Assembly: GCA_020809705.1 (NCBI GenBank)
Contig: CP085835.1
Location: 2,914,001-2,978,000 of the forward strand
Source: Calonectria ilicicola
Taxonomy: Eukaryota > Ascomycota > Sordariomycetes > Hypocreales > Nectriaceae
Length of the DNA: 64,000 nucleotides
Direction: 5' to 3'
Positions within the stretch are counted from its first letter, which is position 1. Every line of letters starts with the position of its first letter. Both the position numbers and the translations under genes were made by a program. The notes below the pieces were generated by a model. It did no database searches. It was not told where the DNA came from and saw nothing but the letters and a program-made list of their open reading frames with translations. Below, piece after piece: positions 1 to 11,193 of this stretch.

Positions 1-621
1 ACCAGGTCACTGTGGGTAATCTACTGGTAAAGGTAACTTTTAAAATTCATGCACTCCAATCCGAATATTGCTGTCGGGCATGGCTTGGCGGTGATCGCCT
101 GTTGTTTCCCATGTCAACCCCAACAAGGTAGTTCATGTAACACGCAGATAATATCAAATTTCGAAACAGAAAAAATTGAATTAATGCAAAGTGGTATCTG
201 TATTCCCCGCTTGCAACGCCAACAGTCTCCATACTCGCTTCCCTAACACTCCATATTCGCCGAAGAGCTACCGATAGGATCAAATCCGCCAGAAAGAAGC
301 AATGTTTGCTGAATATAACAGAATTTTGTTGAACGTGAGATGAATCCAGTCATCCATTCAATTCAAAGTACCGAGTCCGAAGATAGGAAACCCGGGCACA
401 AGCCCGAGTGAGGAGGGGTGGTTGATCATGTCGATAACATCCAAGAGGGGTTACACCACCCGCTGATGCGAGAGTGACAGCATAGCCACGGCACAGGTGA
501 TCCGAACAACTGATCACCCAAGCCTTGTGTTGATAATGATGTAATCGGAACTCGGAGGTTGCAGCAAGGTCACCCCGTCAAAGGTTCCTGTGGCTCCTTT
601 GCAACACGGACGCCAGCCATC
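1..621. other. non-coding stretch, no gene seen
   Basis: No reading frame here has a recognisable domain, signal peptide or convincing splice sites. The right part is presumably the 3' flank of the small cysteine-rich gene that starts at 792 on the minus strand. Confidence 0.6.
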
Positions 622-792
622 TCAACAACCCGAACAGTTGCAGTCGCAGGAACCACAGTCGAGATCACAGCAATCGCAATCATACGCACTGCAGCCCCAG
701 CAGTAGGTTTGAAACGAGAGCATCAAGTGAGTGCAGCATGCTTGGAACCAGTACTGCTCTTCCAGGTCGTCTTCTTCATCAAAATAAGCCAT
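622..792 (-). CDS. small cysteine-rich protein, 56 aa
   Basis: The ATG at 792 lies in a good context (CACCATGG) and the single exon ends with TGA at 624-622. The 56-residue product has an acidic start (MAYFDEEDDLEEQYW) and a tail extremely rich in cysteine: Cys at 19, 20, 31, 34, 39, 41, 42, 46, 49, 51, 53 and 56, many as CxC, CC or CxxC. There is no signal peptide, so a cytosolic protein is likely. The spacing resembles metal-thiolate (metallothionein-like) or palmitoylated membrane-tethered Cys-rich proteins, but I cannot assign a family. A TATA-like sequence (CTGTATATAG on the minus strand, about 973-982) lies about 180 bp upstream. Twelve cysteines in frame with a clean start and stop would be unusual by chance, but expression is unproven. 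Confidence 0.55.
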   Translation of the reverse strand: MAYFDEEDDLEEQYWFQACCTHLMLSFQTYCWGCSAYDCDCCDLDCGSCDCNCSGC

Positions 793-2063
793 GGTGAACA
801 AAGGTTTGTAAAAAGAAAAAAGTGAAAAAGAAGCTCAAGGAGGTTGTCGGTTTTCGAGTACCGTGTCTGGCTTGTAGTTGATGGTCAAAATATCTTCATT
901 TAATAGCCAGGGCAAGAAAGAGGAGATGAATATTCAGTGCTGATGTCTGACCAGATCTGAGAGGAAAACTTGAACTATATACAGCAGGGTGTGCCATCTC
1001 AATTCCGATCTCCGACCGCCTCAAGAAAGACTCAAGGGTCGAGCCCTGTCAGACCCTAACATCGCGCTTGTTCAGCCTTTGTTGAAGGCGTTTCAAAGAC
1101 CTGCCAACAATATTGCATATCAAATGGGTCGGCTGTGCCCCGGGAAACAATGGCGCTTCCCTCCATCATCTCTCCGGGCGGCGGTGTACTCAATCGCCGA
1201 CCACTCTTTGCCCCTAACCCAACAGCTCACAACGTGGCGCCGGATAACCAAGCTTGTGCCTTGCTGCGGGCTTTTCTAGACTCAGTGTGATCAAAGCTGT
1301 CACAAATTGGGCCAACAGCTCGCATGGTCCACTTACTTAGCCTCATGCTCCGCCTCCTCCTTCTGGGGCCGTAAGCACACTAGCTGATTAAGGGACGAAC
1401 CGACTGCTGCCCGGTGGTTTCCACATAAGGAAATATCCTCTCTATCAGAGCATCTTCTCGGGAAAAAAGATGATAAAAACCTCGTATCACCTATTGACTT
1501 TGATGCTCTACCGAAATTAACTGGTTTGTTGTTTCTTGACGACCGGACTGAACGGCTCAGACTGACTGGTTACGGTGGCCAATGTCTCGGACGCAACCAA
1601 CAGTGCGGAATTGAAACACGATGATGCAAAAATTTTCAGCAGGGGCTGAGCACTTTTGATCATTTCGCATCGCGACCAACTAGGGAACTGGGTGGTCCCA
1701 GAACCATAACTGTGGCACCAGCACCTGATCTCGTGAGGCTTGGTGGCTAATTTTAAGCCTAAAAAAAGTCACAAATACCCGACAGTCTGGATGTCCGAGG
1801 ACCACTAGTCTACTCTCAATCAGCCATGATGTCAAGGCGGTTTGTCCAAGTGGCTCAGCACAATGAATCGATTGGAAGAAGTAGCTCGCATTGATCAAGG
1901 GGCGCGGCAGCTGTAATAAATCTAATACATAAAAAAAATCCTGTCCATCGAACAATAACAGAGACCATTCCAGATCTGGTCCGACAGACCACTAAGGCCC
2001 AACCCCTTTCCAAACTCTCTGAATCCCGTCCCAACCCGCGTCTCATTTCATGTTGTTGTTGCT
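793..2063. other. intergenic, promoter side of the Cys-rich gene
   Basis: Open frames here (for example 989-1279 on the plus strand and 1680-1955 on the minus strand) have no domain or codon pattern that supports a gene. The TATA-like site near 975 is the only signal I can point to. Confidence 0.5.
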
Positions 2064-3187
2064 TTAGCAATTAAATTCTATCGCACTGGCGAACAGCATA
2101 TAAGTGTCGGCGTGGTTAATGTTCTGCTCAGCACTGAGACTCTTAACAGTGTCATATCCATAGCCACTGTAATCATCGGTGCCCTTAATTTGGGTGAGAT
2201 GGCTCATCTCGTGGATAGTGATGCCGGCCTGGTCGCCAGTGCCGCACTGGTTTATCACAGCAGGAGTAGACCAGAACGGGGTGCAGTACACGGTTGAGCC
2301 GACGTTAACTTCGGCATAAGCGGTGGCGCCGGACTGTTCGCAGTAGTTGTCGATGTCGGAGCAAGAGAAACCGGTGGAGCCCGAGTCGTTGGTGCCACAC
2401 TCAGCAGCCATTTTTTTGTACACGTCGGCTACAGTGGAGCGGGTCTGTTGGCTCGAAGACTTGAAGTACTCCTCCATTTTGGTAGCAGTGCCATTCATCG
2501 CAGCTTCATACGCCTTATGAGCTCGTGAGGCGCAGTTGGATAGTGCCGTATGAGCAGCCGTCAGCTGGTCACCACTGCATCCCGAAACCTTGGCTCGCTT
2601 CATGGCGCGCTTAGCGTGGTAGGTCTCAAATGTTTCCGAAGCCTTCCGGCCGTCAATCATGCCAGTCACGTGGTTGGAATGGTAAGGAATGACGCCTTCG
2701 ATCGAGTTGGAATCGCTTCGAGCGTAGTTTATAGCTCCATAAGCTCGAATGTTGAAGCTTCCACCTTTTGAAAGGTCATGAAACTCTGCAATATCGAAAT
2801 CCCTCTCAACGGCGGTGCCAGCAGGGACGCGTACAAAGGCTGTCTTGGGTGCGTTGGCAAGGTCAACGGCGACGCGGATTCCTTTGAAAGGAACAAGCCC
2901 ACCTACTTTGAATTAGTCAACTAAAGTCCTTCTTTCAATTTGAGTAGAACCACTCATCACTTACCGCGGGAAAAGATCTGAACCTTTTCGACATTGGCAT
3001 CATCGAGAATGCCTCCAGTCTTGAAGAGATTGAGGTCGGCATTTCCGACATTGCGAACAACGGCCCTCATCTTGGTGTTCCCGACCTTTTCCAGTCGAAC
3101 ATCTAGTCGGTTTGCATCCCATGAATCGAAAGTCGGTGCAGCAACTGCCAGCGAAGCCGCAGCGGCAAGAAGACTGAAAAACTTCAT
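2064..3187 (-). CDS. deuterolysin-type neutral metalloprotease (M35, aspzincin)
   Basis: Secreted zinc endopeptidase. Exons are 3187-2965 and 2902-2064, joined by a 62-nt intron (GTAAGT donor, GACTAAT branch, GTAG acceptor), giving 353 aa, the usual length for a deuterolysin preproprotein. It opens with a clear signal peptide (MKFFSLLAAAASLAVAAP), followed by a propeptide and a catalytic domain. The aspzincin signature is complete: HEMSH supplies two zinc ligands and the catalytic Glu, and the downstream GTDDYSGYGYD carries the third ligand (Asp). Cysteines are spaced as in the family. A TATA-like stretch lies near 3355-3364 on the minus strand. These enzymes prefer basic proteins and are often expanded in pathogenic or saprotrophic ascomycetes. 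The family assignment is firm; the natural substrate cannot be told from sequence. Confidence 0.93.
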
Positions 3188-5736
3188 TTTGAGGGCGAAG
3201 TTGAAGTAAAAGAGTGTTGAAGAAAGAGAGCCTGCTCAGTAAATAATGAAGAAACGAGTGTCAGAGCCTGCTCAACGACTGATGAAGTAGAGGATGCCAA
3301 AAGTACAAAGAGTGAAGTTGCTGATGAGGAATAAATTCTGTCGAGAGATGCTGGACTTATATTTTCACGATTTAGCTTCCAGTCCCACCCCACCGTCTTT
3401 GTTTGAGATGACATCCCACAGAGTATCGATTGGCCATCTTGGCACATCACGTTTCGATTGTTCAAACTGCTACTGCCAGCAGTCTTGGCAATATTCTATC
3501 CTGAAACTTTCCGTACCCTACAACTTATGTAGTGCCCACCTTTTCCGACTGTGTAGGTTGTTTGAACAAGCTCCATTCGGTTGGTTGTACCGAGGACCCT
3601 TGCTGGGGATCAATGGAGCGAAACGATGTACTCGTAATCGCTTCTCCAACTGACAGAAGGATCCAAGGTTTACTCTAACTAAGTCGTTTTGAATAAGCGA
3701 TTGCCAAGCTTAATTGACATATAGCATAGATCCCGGAATGATATCTCGCAAAGCTCGAACGGCACTAAGCAGGTGACGCGTTCTAGAAAGTTCAAAGTGC
3801 GGTATGTGCTATGGGACGGCCCCGAACTTTAATTCTTGCGACTGGAGAGCCCGGTATCACTTTCGACGACATTGATTGCAAGTTGATCTCTCACCTGTTT
3901 GCGCTCGGACTGTTGGGGTTGACAAGGCGAATGGCTGGGGGCTGAAACAAGATGCGTCTCACAGACAGCTACGAGAAACAAACCAGAACCCGGAGTTAAT
4001 TTAATGTGGGGACGGAACGAAGCTGTCGATACTATCGATGAAACAATGGAACATGCGGTATTTTCTTCTGCTCCTTGAGACGAATATTCCTATTGCTGGA
4101 TTAATTTAAGGTGGAGAAATGGCTGTCATGGATATCAGATTCTGTGACTGAGTCTTGCTCTCGCCCTGTGTGCCCGCAACAGCTCACTTCAATAGTCCCC
4201 ATTACAGTAGCATTCTCTCAGCAAGCTCCAATAACGTGATTTTACTCCATAGCAGGCCAAATTAAGCTTACAACCTTTGTTTCCAACAAGTTGCAGCTTA
4301 TCGACTTCGGGTGGGAATTCCCCGATCGGGTTACCACTAACGTTTAATATGTTGTTCCTTGCACATCCATTAAAAGATATACAGCACCCGAAACCATAGT
4401 GCTGATCAATTTGCTTTCATATTTCTTGGCGCAATATGTTTTTGCTTTCAAAATTCCTTGGCAATTTAACCTGCCACTATGCAAGGTTATTACGAAAAAA
4501 ACGCAGAGGATCTGTCTGGTGACCCTCTAAGGGAATCCTTCAAGCCAAGCTCGGAATTATTTCATCCCAATCAACCACTTTTTAGACCCTTCCCCGCAAG
4601 TATGTCTGTCCATCATGGACTCGGGGATTTGTCAATTAGCATGAAACGCTGACAGGGGGGTACGAGCAAAAGGTTGCATTCCTTGATCATCGCAGAGCTG
4701 GGATTGTTCGGCCGAGTCTACCGAGCAATCTTCAACAAAAACCCTGACGAGATTTGATACACTGAGGGTGCCGCCTCTGGACCCTAGTTACTGGTGGATC
4801 ACTTATGAAAAACAATTACCATGTGATGTTGATATTTGAGCTTCTTGGGGAGGCCTGATCAAGTACTCCGAGTTGCACCGCGAGAGTTTTGATTCAGCGA
4901 TAGAAAACAGCAAAAAAAAAGGAAATAGAAATTTTGAAAGAAAAATAGCATCCCACAGAAGACGCAATAAGATGCAAAGCAGCATTCCGGTGCGACCATT
5001 CATTACTTGATTTCATTATTGGTCTCCTACCCTAGAGATGGAATACTGACCTCGATGCCTGAGGCAGAAATCCACGTCCAACAACCCATGGATCACGACC
5101 GCGTCGCGCGTGTCACGCGGTCTGCGGCGCCAACTGGTCAGTGCACTTGTTCATGGGCAGGGTACAGACGTTGCTGTTCTAGCTAGCATTACTCTCTAGG
5201 CCAAATCTTGAGATGATCCATGTTGCATGGCAGCAAAAGCTTGCTTACAATGAGTCAATTTGGCAAGTTATTGTTGTAGATTAGAGCAAACCAAGACACA
5301 TCATTCTCAACGTAGAACCGAGTCTGGACTCTGGCTGGTCTTCCAATGATGAACCATGTCAGTAGCGAGATGATCTGAAGTCTTAGGCGAGGTTTCCAAT
5401 GGTGAGCATCCTCCATCCATCCCATCCTAAAATGATGGTTGCATCGGCACCAAGACAAGGCTGTATCATGCAACGTGGTCCAACGGGCTGGTTAGGCGCC
5501 CACCTTATTCCCCAAACAGCCATGCGATACCACCCTTAAACATCATCTCAATGTCTTTCTGCGGTGGTGTTATTCTGCATGGGGCTCATCTGATGAGGCG
5601 GAGTTGAGCTTACATGGAAAGCGTTGGAACAATAAGTGGTGGTGCAAATTTAAGAACCTGCGTTTCCCATTAGCTTGAGACTCCGATTGTACAAAAAAAG
5701 AACGAAAAAAGCACTCATTCCTCACACATCTACACA
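3188..5736. other. 2.5-kb intergenic region
   Basis: I see no supportable gene on either strand. The left end is the deuterolysin promoter and the right end the promoter of the HeLo-like gene at 5737. A GC-rich perfect inverted repeat sits at 5097-5122 and is listed separately. Confidence 0.5.
5097..5122. repeat. short perfect inverted repeat (8-bp arms)
   Basis: The arms GACCGCGT and ACGCGGTC are exact reverse complements separated by 10 bases (CGCGCGTGTC). The CpG-dense block stands out against the surrounding sequence. It could be a hairpin or a dimeric protein-binding site. There is no gene immediately next to it to say which. Confidence 0.5.
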
Positions 5737-7117
5737 ATGGCGGAAGCTATTGGCACCATTGCAAGCATAATTACCTTTCTGAGCTTCGCAAAAGATACCA
5801 CCAAGTTCCTCAAAACGTTGAAGGGAATCGCTACTGGCGATGATCCCCTCGGTAATGAAATTTGCAGACTAGCTGACCAGGTCAGAATGAGTTCTGCATG
5901 CACTCACATCAGCCTCCAACAACTAAAGGGCCATTGTTCAACCATTTCTGAAATGAAACAACCGCAATCAGAAGTTGTTGATTACATTATTAAGAACAAC
6001 TTGAATGATATCCTCCGACGGTGCTCCGAGTCCGTCAAGAGACAAATGAAAGACATCAGAGAGAGTCTCAACTCGATGAAGCGTGGCCCACGCTTTGTGA
6101 AACATCTCAAGTGGTATTTGTGGGAGAGGTCGGAAGTCCAGTCATTGTTCCTGGAGATGGATCGAGTCAGAAGTTGCCTGTCACTTGTTTGTCCCATTTT
6201 GCATATAGAAATAAACAAACACCGCTCTCAGAAATACGGAGCTGAATTCGCACAGTCTATTAAAAGCGAAATGTGAGCACCTTGACGGTGGTTTTTAGGT
6301 GCGGTTTAGCTAATAGCCATCCAGTGAGTGCTTGCGCAAGCAATTGAAAATATCTGAAGGGATCTGCCAAAGCATGTTTCTTAACAGAGCCACCGTGGAA
6401 AATCATGAGAAAGATATGGAATGCGATTTTAAAGACTTTGCGAAGCCTCTGGTGCGTCTGTCAGAGAGCATGCGCCAGACTGGAACCGTTCCTACGAAAA
6501 GAAGCTCGCGGGACAGCAATCGGACCTCTGGATCCAAACAGCAAGATTCGCAATTGAAAATTAATCTATCTACCCCACAGCCACAATCTGAAGAGTCACG
6601 CTGCTCGAATACTGAGATCTCAGTATCAGGTCAAACCTCCGAATCGTCCTCATCACCTGAGACCCCTCCAACGCCTGGATGTATTCCAGTGCCTTCAGAA
6701 TTGGAGACATGTCAATTTAGAGAGAAGTCAAATTTGAAAGATAATCTCAAGCAGCCACCTCAAGATGAGCAAACTATTTCGGTTCAAATGAAGGATAAAA
6801 AAACTGGTCGCAAGTTGCGTACTGTCTCAGCTATGGTCGACCTCAGCAACCCTGACAACTTCATGTCAAGGAGAGTCGCAAGGGAACTTGACTTGAGACT
6901 CGTGAAGCTCCAGCCGCAAGACCCTAAAGTCTACCATCCCTTCGATGGGGATGATTCTATAAGAATAGTGGGCAAAGTCCTTGGCGTTCTATGGGATGAC
7001 TCAGGCCGTTTACGTTTGTTGGATTTTTGGGTTATGGAACGTCATCGGAAAAAATATCCGCCGATAGTACTAGGCAAGAAAATTTTGGAGGCAAGTAAAT
7101 CTGATATCGTGGATTAA
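5737..7117 (+). CDS. HeLo-like N-terminal domain protein with degenerate retropepsin-like C-terminus
   Basis: Exons are 5737-6272 and 6325-7117, with a 52-nt intron (GTGAGC donor, GCTAATA branch, CCAG acceptor), giving 442 aa. Residues 1 to about 175 are helical and begin MAEAIGTIASIITFLSFA, like the fungal N-terminal (HeLo-like) domains found on STAND/NLR proteins and on stand-alone membrane-active relatives. Residues 230-310 are Ser/Thr/Pro-rich linker. Residues about 330-430 resemble a retropepsin-like fold: VDLSNPDNFMSRRVARELDL aligns with the usual D-T-G-x-x-x-N-F-[IM]-S pattern, but the catalytic DTG reads DLS, so protease activity is unlikely. There is no NACHT domain. The role is unknown; membership of the allorecognition gene set is inferred from the N-terminal domain. 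Confidence 0.7.
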
Positions 7118-7552
7118 TACTTGTTCTGGAGGATGCTCTAAGCTTGGAAGTATTGTTGCGTCATGAGAAATGATTGTAATTGTTGAATGGGCCGATGGTC
7201 GAAAGTGGATTTTTGTTACGAGAGGTGAGGCAGATCTATGTTCTTCGTACTTGCATCCATATTACTGGTCGCCCGAGAATCATGTATTCTACAGTTCAAG
7301 ATGTTAAAACTAAAAATTGAACTCAAAATTGATGTCTGTCCTTTTCGGGGGATGTGTTGAACTCTCCACCCATGGTGGTAATGCCACGCGAAGCGCGGAA
7401 ATGAAGAGACCCGCATATCCGACAATGATAAATACCTTCGTTTTGGCGGATGGTTTTGCAGATAAACAAAGAAAACGGAATATTCAGATTACAGAAATAA
7501 AGCAATATTCGCTCTCAGTCAATTTTTTTTATTTACTTGAAATCATTTCGAC
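7118..7552. other. intergenic, SDR promoter side
   Basis: A T-rich run sits just before the SDR start codon at 7553. No gene or RNA signal is visible. Confidence 0.5.
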
Positions 7553-8347
7553 ATGTCCAGCACCCAGAATCCTTTGACCGTTTTAGTCACCGGGGCTGCT
7601 GGTGGTCTCGGCCGCGTCATTGCCAAAGCATTCCTCGACACAGGCGCCAACGTCGCGGTTTGCGACGTTAACAAGGAGAGACTGGCTGAGACATCAGAAA
7701 AATGGTCTCAAGAATACCCGGGCAGATTTATTGTGCAGCAAGCCAACGTCGCCTCGTTGTCGGACATGCAGAGCTTGGTTGAAGCCATCACAACCAAGTT
7801 TGGACGCCTAGATATCCTCGTCAATAATGCTGCGATCCTTGATACTTTTGATGCAGCGGGCACATGCTCACAGGAGATGTGGGATCGAATCATGAGTGTC
7901 AACCTCACAGGTCCATTCATTTGCACCAAGGTGGCTGTAAACGCCATGCAGGCCCAATCGCCATCAGGTGGAACCATTATCAACATGGGCTCAAATGCTT
8001 CTATCTGTGGCACCGATGGCGGGCTGGCCTACACTGTATCTAAACATGGTGTCCTCGGCCTAACGCGAAACACGGCGGCATTCTACCTTGACCACAACAT
8101 TACATGCACTATGCTTCAGCTGGGAGGATTGGCTGCAACCAATATCCAGGACTCGTTTGCCAACGGAGTAAACGTGGAGGGTCTAGGCCTCATCGAAAAG
8201 CACATGCCTGGATTCGTGCCTGGAGTCAACGATGTGCCGCTGCAAGATGTCGCCAAGTTCTGTGTTTTCTTGTCTGATCGCGATCTGGCCAAGACTTTGA
8301 ATGGAGCATCTGTACCGTTTAATCGTAACTGGCCCGCTGGTGTCTAG
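7553..8347 (+). CDS. short-chain dehydrogenase/reductase (SDR)
   Basis: Single exon, 264 aa, the length of a classical SDR. The Rossmann nucleotide-binding motif is TGAAGGLG near residue 14, with VCDVN at the end of beta-2 (the Asp suggests NAD(H) preference). NNAA near residue 91 is the structural motif. The catalytic Ser is in NMGSNASICG and the YxxxK pair is YTVSKHG near residue 160. It is a cytosolic oxidoreductase; the substrate (alcohol, sugar, steroid or secondary-metabolite intermediate) cannot be read from the sequence. Its neighbours show no operon-like or cluster logic. The start is the first ATG after an A/T-rich leader. Confidence 0.9.
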   Translation: MSSTQNPLTVLVTGAAGGLGRVIAKAFLDTGANVAVCDVNKERLAETSEKWSQEYPGRFIVQQANVASLSDMQSLVEAITTKFGRLDILVNNAAILDTFDAAGTCSQEMWDRIMSVNLTGPFICTKVAVNAMQAQSPSGGTIINMGSNASICGTDGGLAYTVSKHGVLGLTRNTAAFYLDHNITCTMLQLGGLAATNIQDSFANGVNVEGLGLIEKHMPGFVPGVNDVPLQDVAKFCVFLSDRDLAKTLNGASVPFNRNWPAGV

Positions 8348-9747
8348 GGAGGTGCAATGGAACAGATGTAACAGATGTACATAAACCGCACTATCCGATA
8401 CGGATAAGAAATAGGGATTGAACTGTATATAGAATTGAGCAGTAGTATATTTTTAACAGCGGTTACATTATCTCAACTTTCTCAGCTCTCAGGTTGTCAG
8501 ATTAGCATACGACAAATTTATCTTGTTCGGTTGAAGATATTTTGAGAATGTAGCAGCCTATCGCTACCGATGCAATTCGACAAGAGGAAAATGACATCAT
8601 CACCACTCCCCGAGGCCGTGATATTTAATTAATCTGAAGCTTACCAACAAGTTGATCAACCGCTAAGTAGTCTATTGCTGTTAGCTGGCTGTCAATGGGA
8701 AGTGGCGCGGGATAGTCCATTGAACCTGCAATAGATCCTCTACTTTGTCATTTGAATATGACGGCGCCCACTCCGTGGCTAGTAAGAGAGATTCCATTGG
8801 AAAATTATAATTACCAAATTCATTTCTTTGGATGATAATGCGGAACATATTGTCTTTTGTCGTGAATACTGGGAAATATTTTGTACCGAGGTTGTATATC
8901 CAGTCAGGTGCTCGGGTGCCTCAAACAAAATGTTGTTTTCCCCAACTCATTCTGAAAGGTTTCTTGTCATAGCCTGTGATATTACCCCGTGATCGATTAA
9001 AAGAATGCATTGCTGCTTGTGGCTGGTTTCAAACTTGAGGGCTCGGACTGGTGGCTGTGCTACGCAAATATGTGATGACATCACGCTTTTTCTTGCTCAA
9101 TGCGCATAGAAAAAAAGCACCAGCTATTGCTTCTGATAACCAAGCGCTCGGTCGCCAAGCTAATTTGACCATTATTTGGGATGCATGTGGTGGACTTTAG
9201 AAGAGTGTAACCGCTAGTAGCGCCTGCTCTCTCGTAGAATTATCGCAAATGTCAGACTTCACAGGACATGGTTTAGTACGAAGGATTTATCAGAAGCACG
9301 GTTTTCCATGTAGACGCAAAAAGGTTGGGATTTCACAATTTGATAAAAATTGAGATGGCCAGAAATATTTCAGTAAAATGTACAAAGAAATGTATACAGA
9401 TAGAAATCGCTAATTGCGGGAGTTGTCTCGTAACCGCCATATACAATCATTCCCAAGCCAAGAGCCGCGCATCGTCGTGGCGTTCATCAAAAAGAAAAAA
9501 AGGTTCATAATACAAGAATGAAGTCGTGCATCGGCCTTCCTGGGCGATGCATGGGGTAAGCACAGTCGTTTTTAATGATTCGACTCTGAGGTGAAGAAGC
9601 CAGTCTCTAGCCTCAATCGACTGCGACAGCGATCAACGCGGTTTTGCGGAATCCAGTCCGGATAGTCATCTTTCGTGTGGATAAAAAAACGGGTTCAAGT
9701 CGTGTGTCTTTTTTGTAGGTCTCAATCCATGAGACTTGCTTGTGCCA
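8348..9747. other. intergenic, no gene seen
   Basis: This is the 3' flank of the SDR and of the small secreted protein gene, which are convergent. The small frame at 9325-9510 has no supportive feature. Confidence 0.5.
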
Positions 9748-9987
9748 TTAAGAGGATGTAGAAGTGCCGTTGTGGATGACCACGGGGGCGTTGTCGGGGC
9801 ACTTGACGTCGACGCAGATGCAGTCTTGTTTTGATGTCTTGTAGGTGCAGACAATCTCCCACGTCCTCATGCTACAGCAGCAGCATGCATTGCTTGGCAG
9901 CTCCTCGGATCGGACCAGCATTTGGGTGGGCGAGGCCACGGTGAGGCTAGCGACGGAGAGAAGGCTGAGAAAGGAGAGGATATGCAT
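9748..9987 (-). CDS. small secreted cysteine-rich protein, effector candidate
   Basis: Single exon, 79 aa. The first 19 residues (MHILSFLSLLSVASLTVAS) form a signal peptide. The mature peptide of about 60 residues has eight cysteines: a CCCC run, one after WEIV, then CIC and a final CP. An even number of cysteines fits a disulfide-bonded secreted peptide. A TATA run (TTATATATA, 10137-10145) lies about 150 bp upstream of the ATG. I do not recognise a family. The size, secretion and Cys content fit fungal effectors or antimicrobial peptides, but the biological role is not shown. Confidence 0.75.
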   Translation of the reverse strand: MHILSFLSLLSVASLTVASPTQMLVRSEELPSNACCCCSMRTWEIVCTYKTSKQDCICVDVKCPDNAPVVIHNGTSTSS

Positions 9988-11193
9988 CTTGCTGAGACAG
10001 TTTCTGTTCCGTAGGGCTGCTTGCTGTACGCGGTTGTCGGTCTTGGTCGGGCTTGAGAGGACGATGAGGGAGAGTCTTATTTCTTATTCCAACAGAGGGG
10101 TAATTGAATCAAGTCAGTCATGACGTCTGGACGAATCTTATATATACTCGTCGCACCCGCATGATCAACTAAATTAGGCGTTTGAGCACGGCCCCGCTTC
10201 AGGGGTGGTTGCACTTGAGACGAGTGCAATCAAACAGCTTCATCTCATCAATAATCAATCATCCCAAGCTAATCGCCAACACGCGCCCGCGACCCAACGG
10301 ATGATCCGGAAAGCAACCAACGAAACCTGCGTGCGAAATCCTTCATTGTTACAGAAAAATTCACCTGAAAAGATCAACCAAGCCGAAAAGCAGTAAAAAA
10401 AAACCATTCTTTGGCGCGATCGGCGCAGCCACCAACGGTGAAGGAGAGAACCCTAAACATGAGACAAGGGGGCACGGAAAATCTATGCCTCGGGCCACCG
10501 ATGGCTAGTTACTGGGGGTGGTACCAGGAACTGACCCAAGAACAGCCCCGCGACCAGGGATCTCGTCCACGCTGATCGATGAACGAATAGAGTTAGAATC
10601 ACTGCCGATGCAAGGTGTCTACCCTCTCATTTCGGGATGAGCCACCATTAAGTTTGAGAGGCTGGATTTATATGGGCTGAGACAAATCCCTCAATCCATC
10701 GCTTCGCTGGGATGCCCTTTGGCGCTTATTGATTGTCCTCGAGATTCGAGAAGCCAAAGTCCCGATGACATATCACGGGCGCGCCATGTCTGCATTTCCA
10801 CAAAACTCAATCAGACAATGACTTTGCACAAAATGTGCATGATTGGCAATTACAGGAATTTTTTTAAGCTTTAGGGCGGACGAGGGAACACGAAGATGCC
10901 GGTTCCGGGATGCTAAAACAGTGCAACTATGAACCCTGCTATGGTTGATCCACCACCCTTTATTATATGCAGGGCACTTGGGATAACAAATAAATAGACA
11001 AGATTGATTCACAAATTTTCATTATTATTCAATTTTCGAGCTTATGGGCAATTTGAGCTCCCCAGAATCCCTTACAAATAACATGATGAAGATTGTAATG
11101 AGCGTCCCATATACCTACTTACCAAAAGGAAAAGGTTCAATCTGATCCCATCCTCTCCATAAACCCCCCTTTTGCTATTTTTTGTTTTTCATT
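9988..11193. other. intergenic between small secreted protein and glucan lyase
   Basis: The left part is the promoter of the 79-aa secreted protein (TATA near 10140). The right part is the 3' flank of the GH31 gene. No gene is supportable. Confidence 0.5.
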
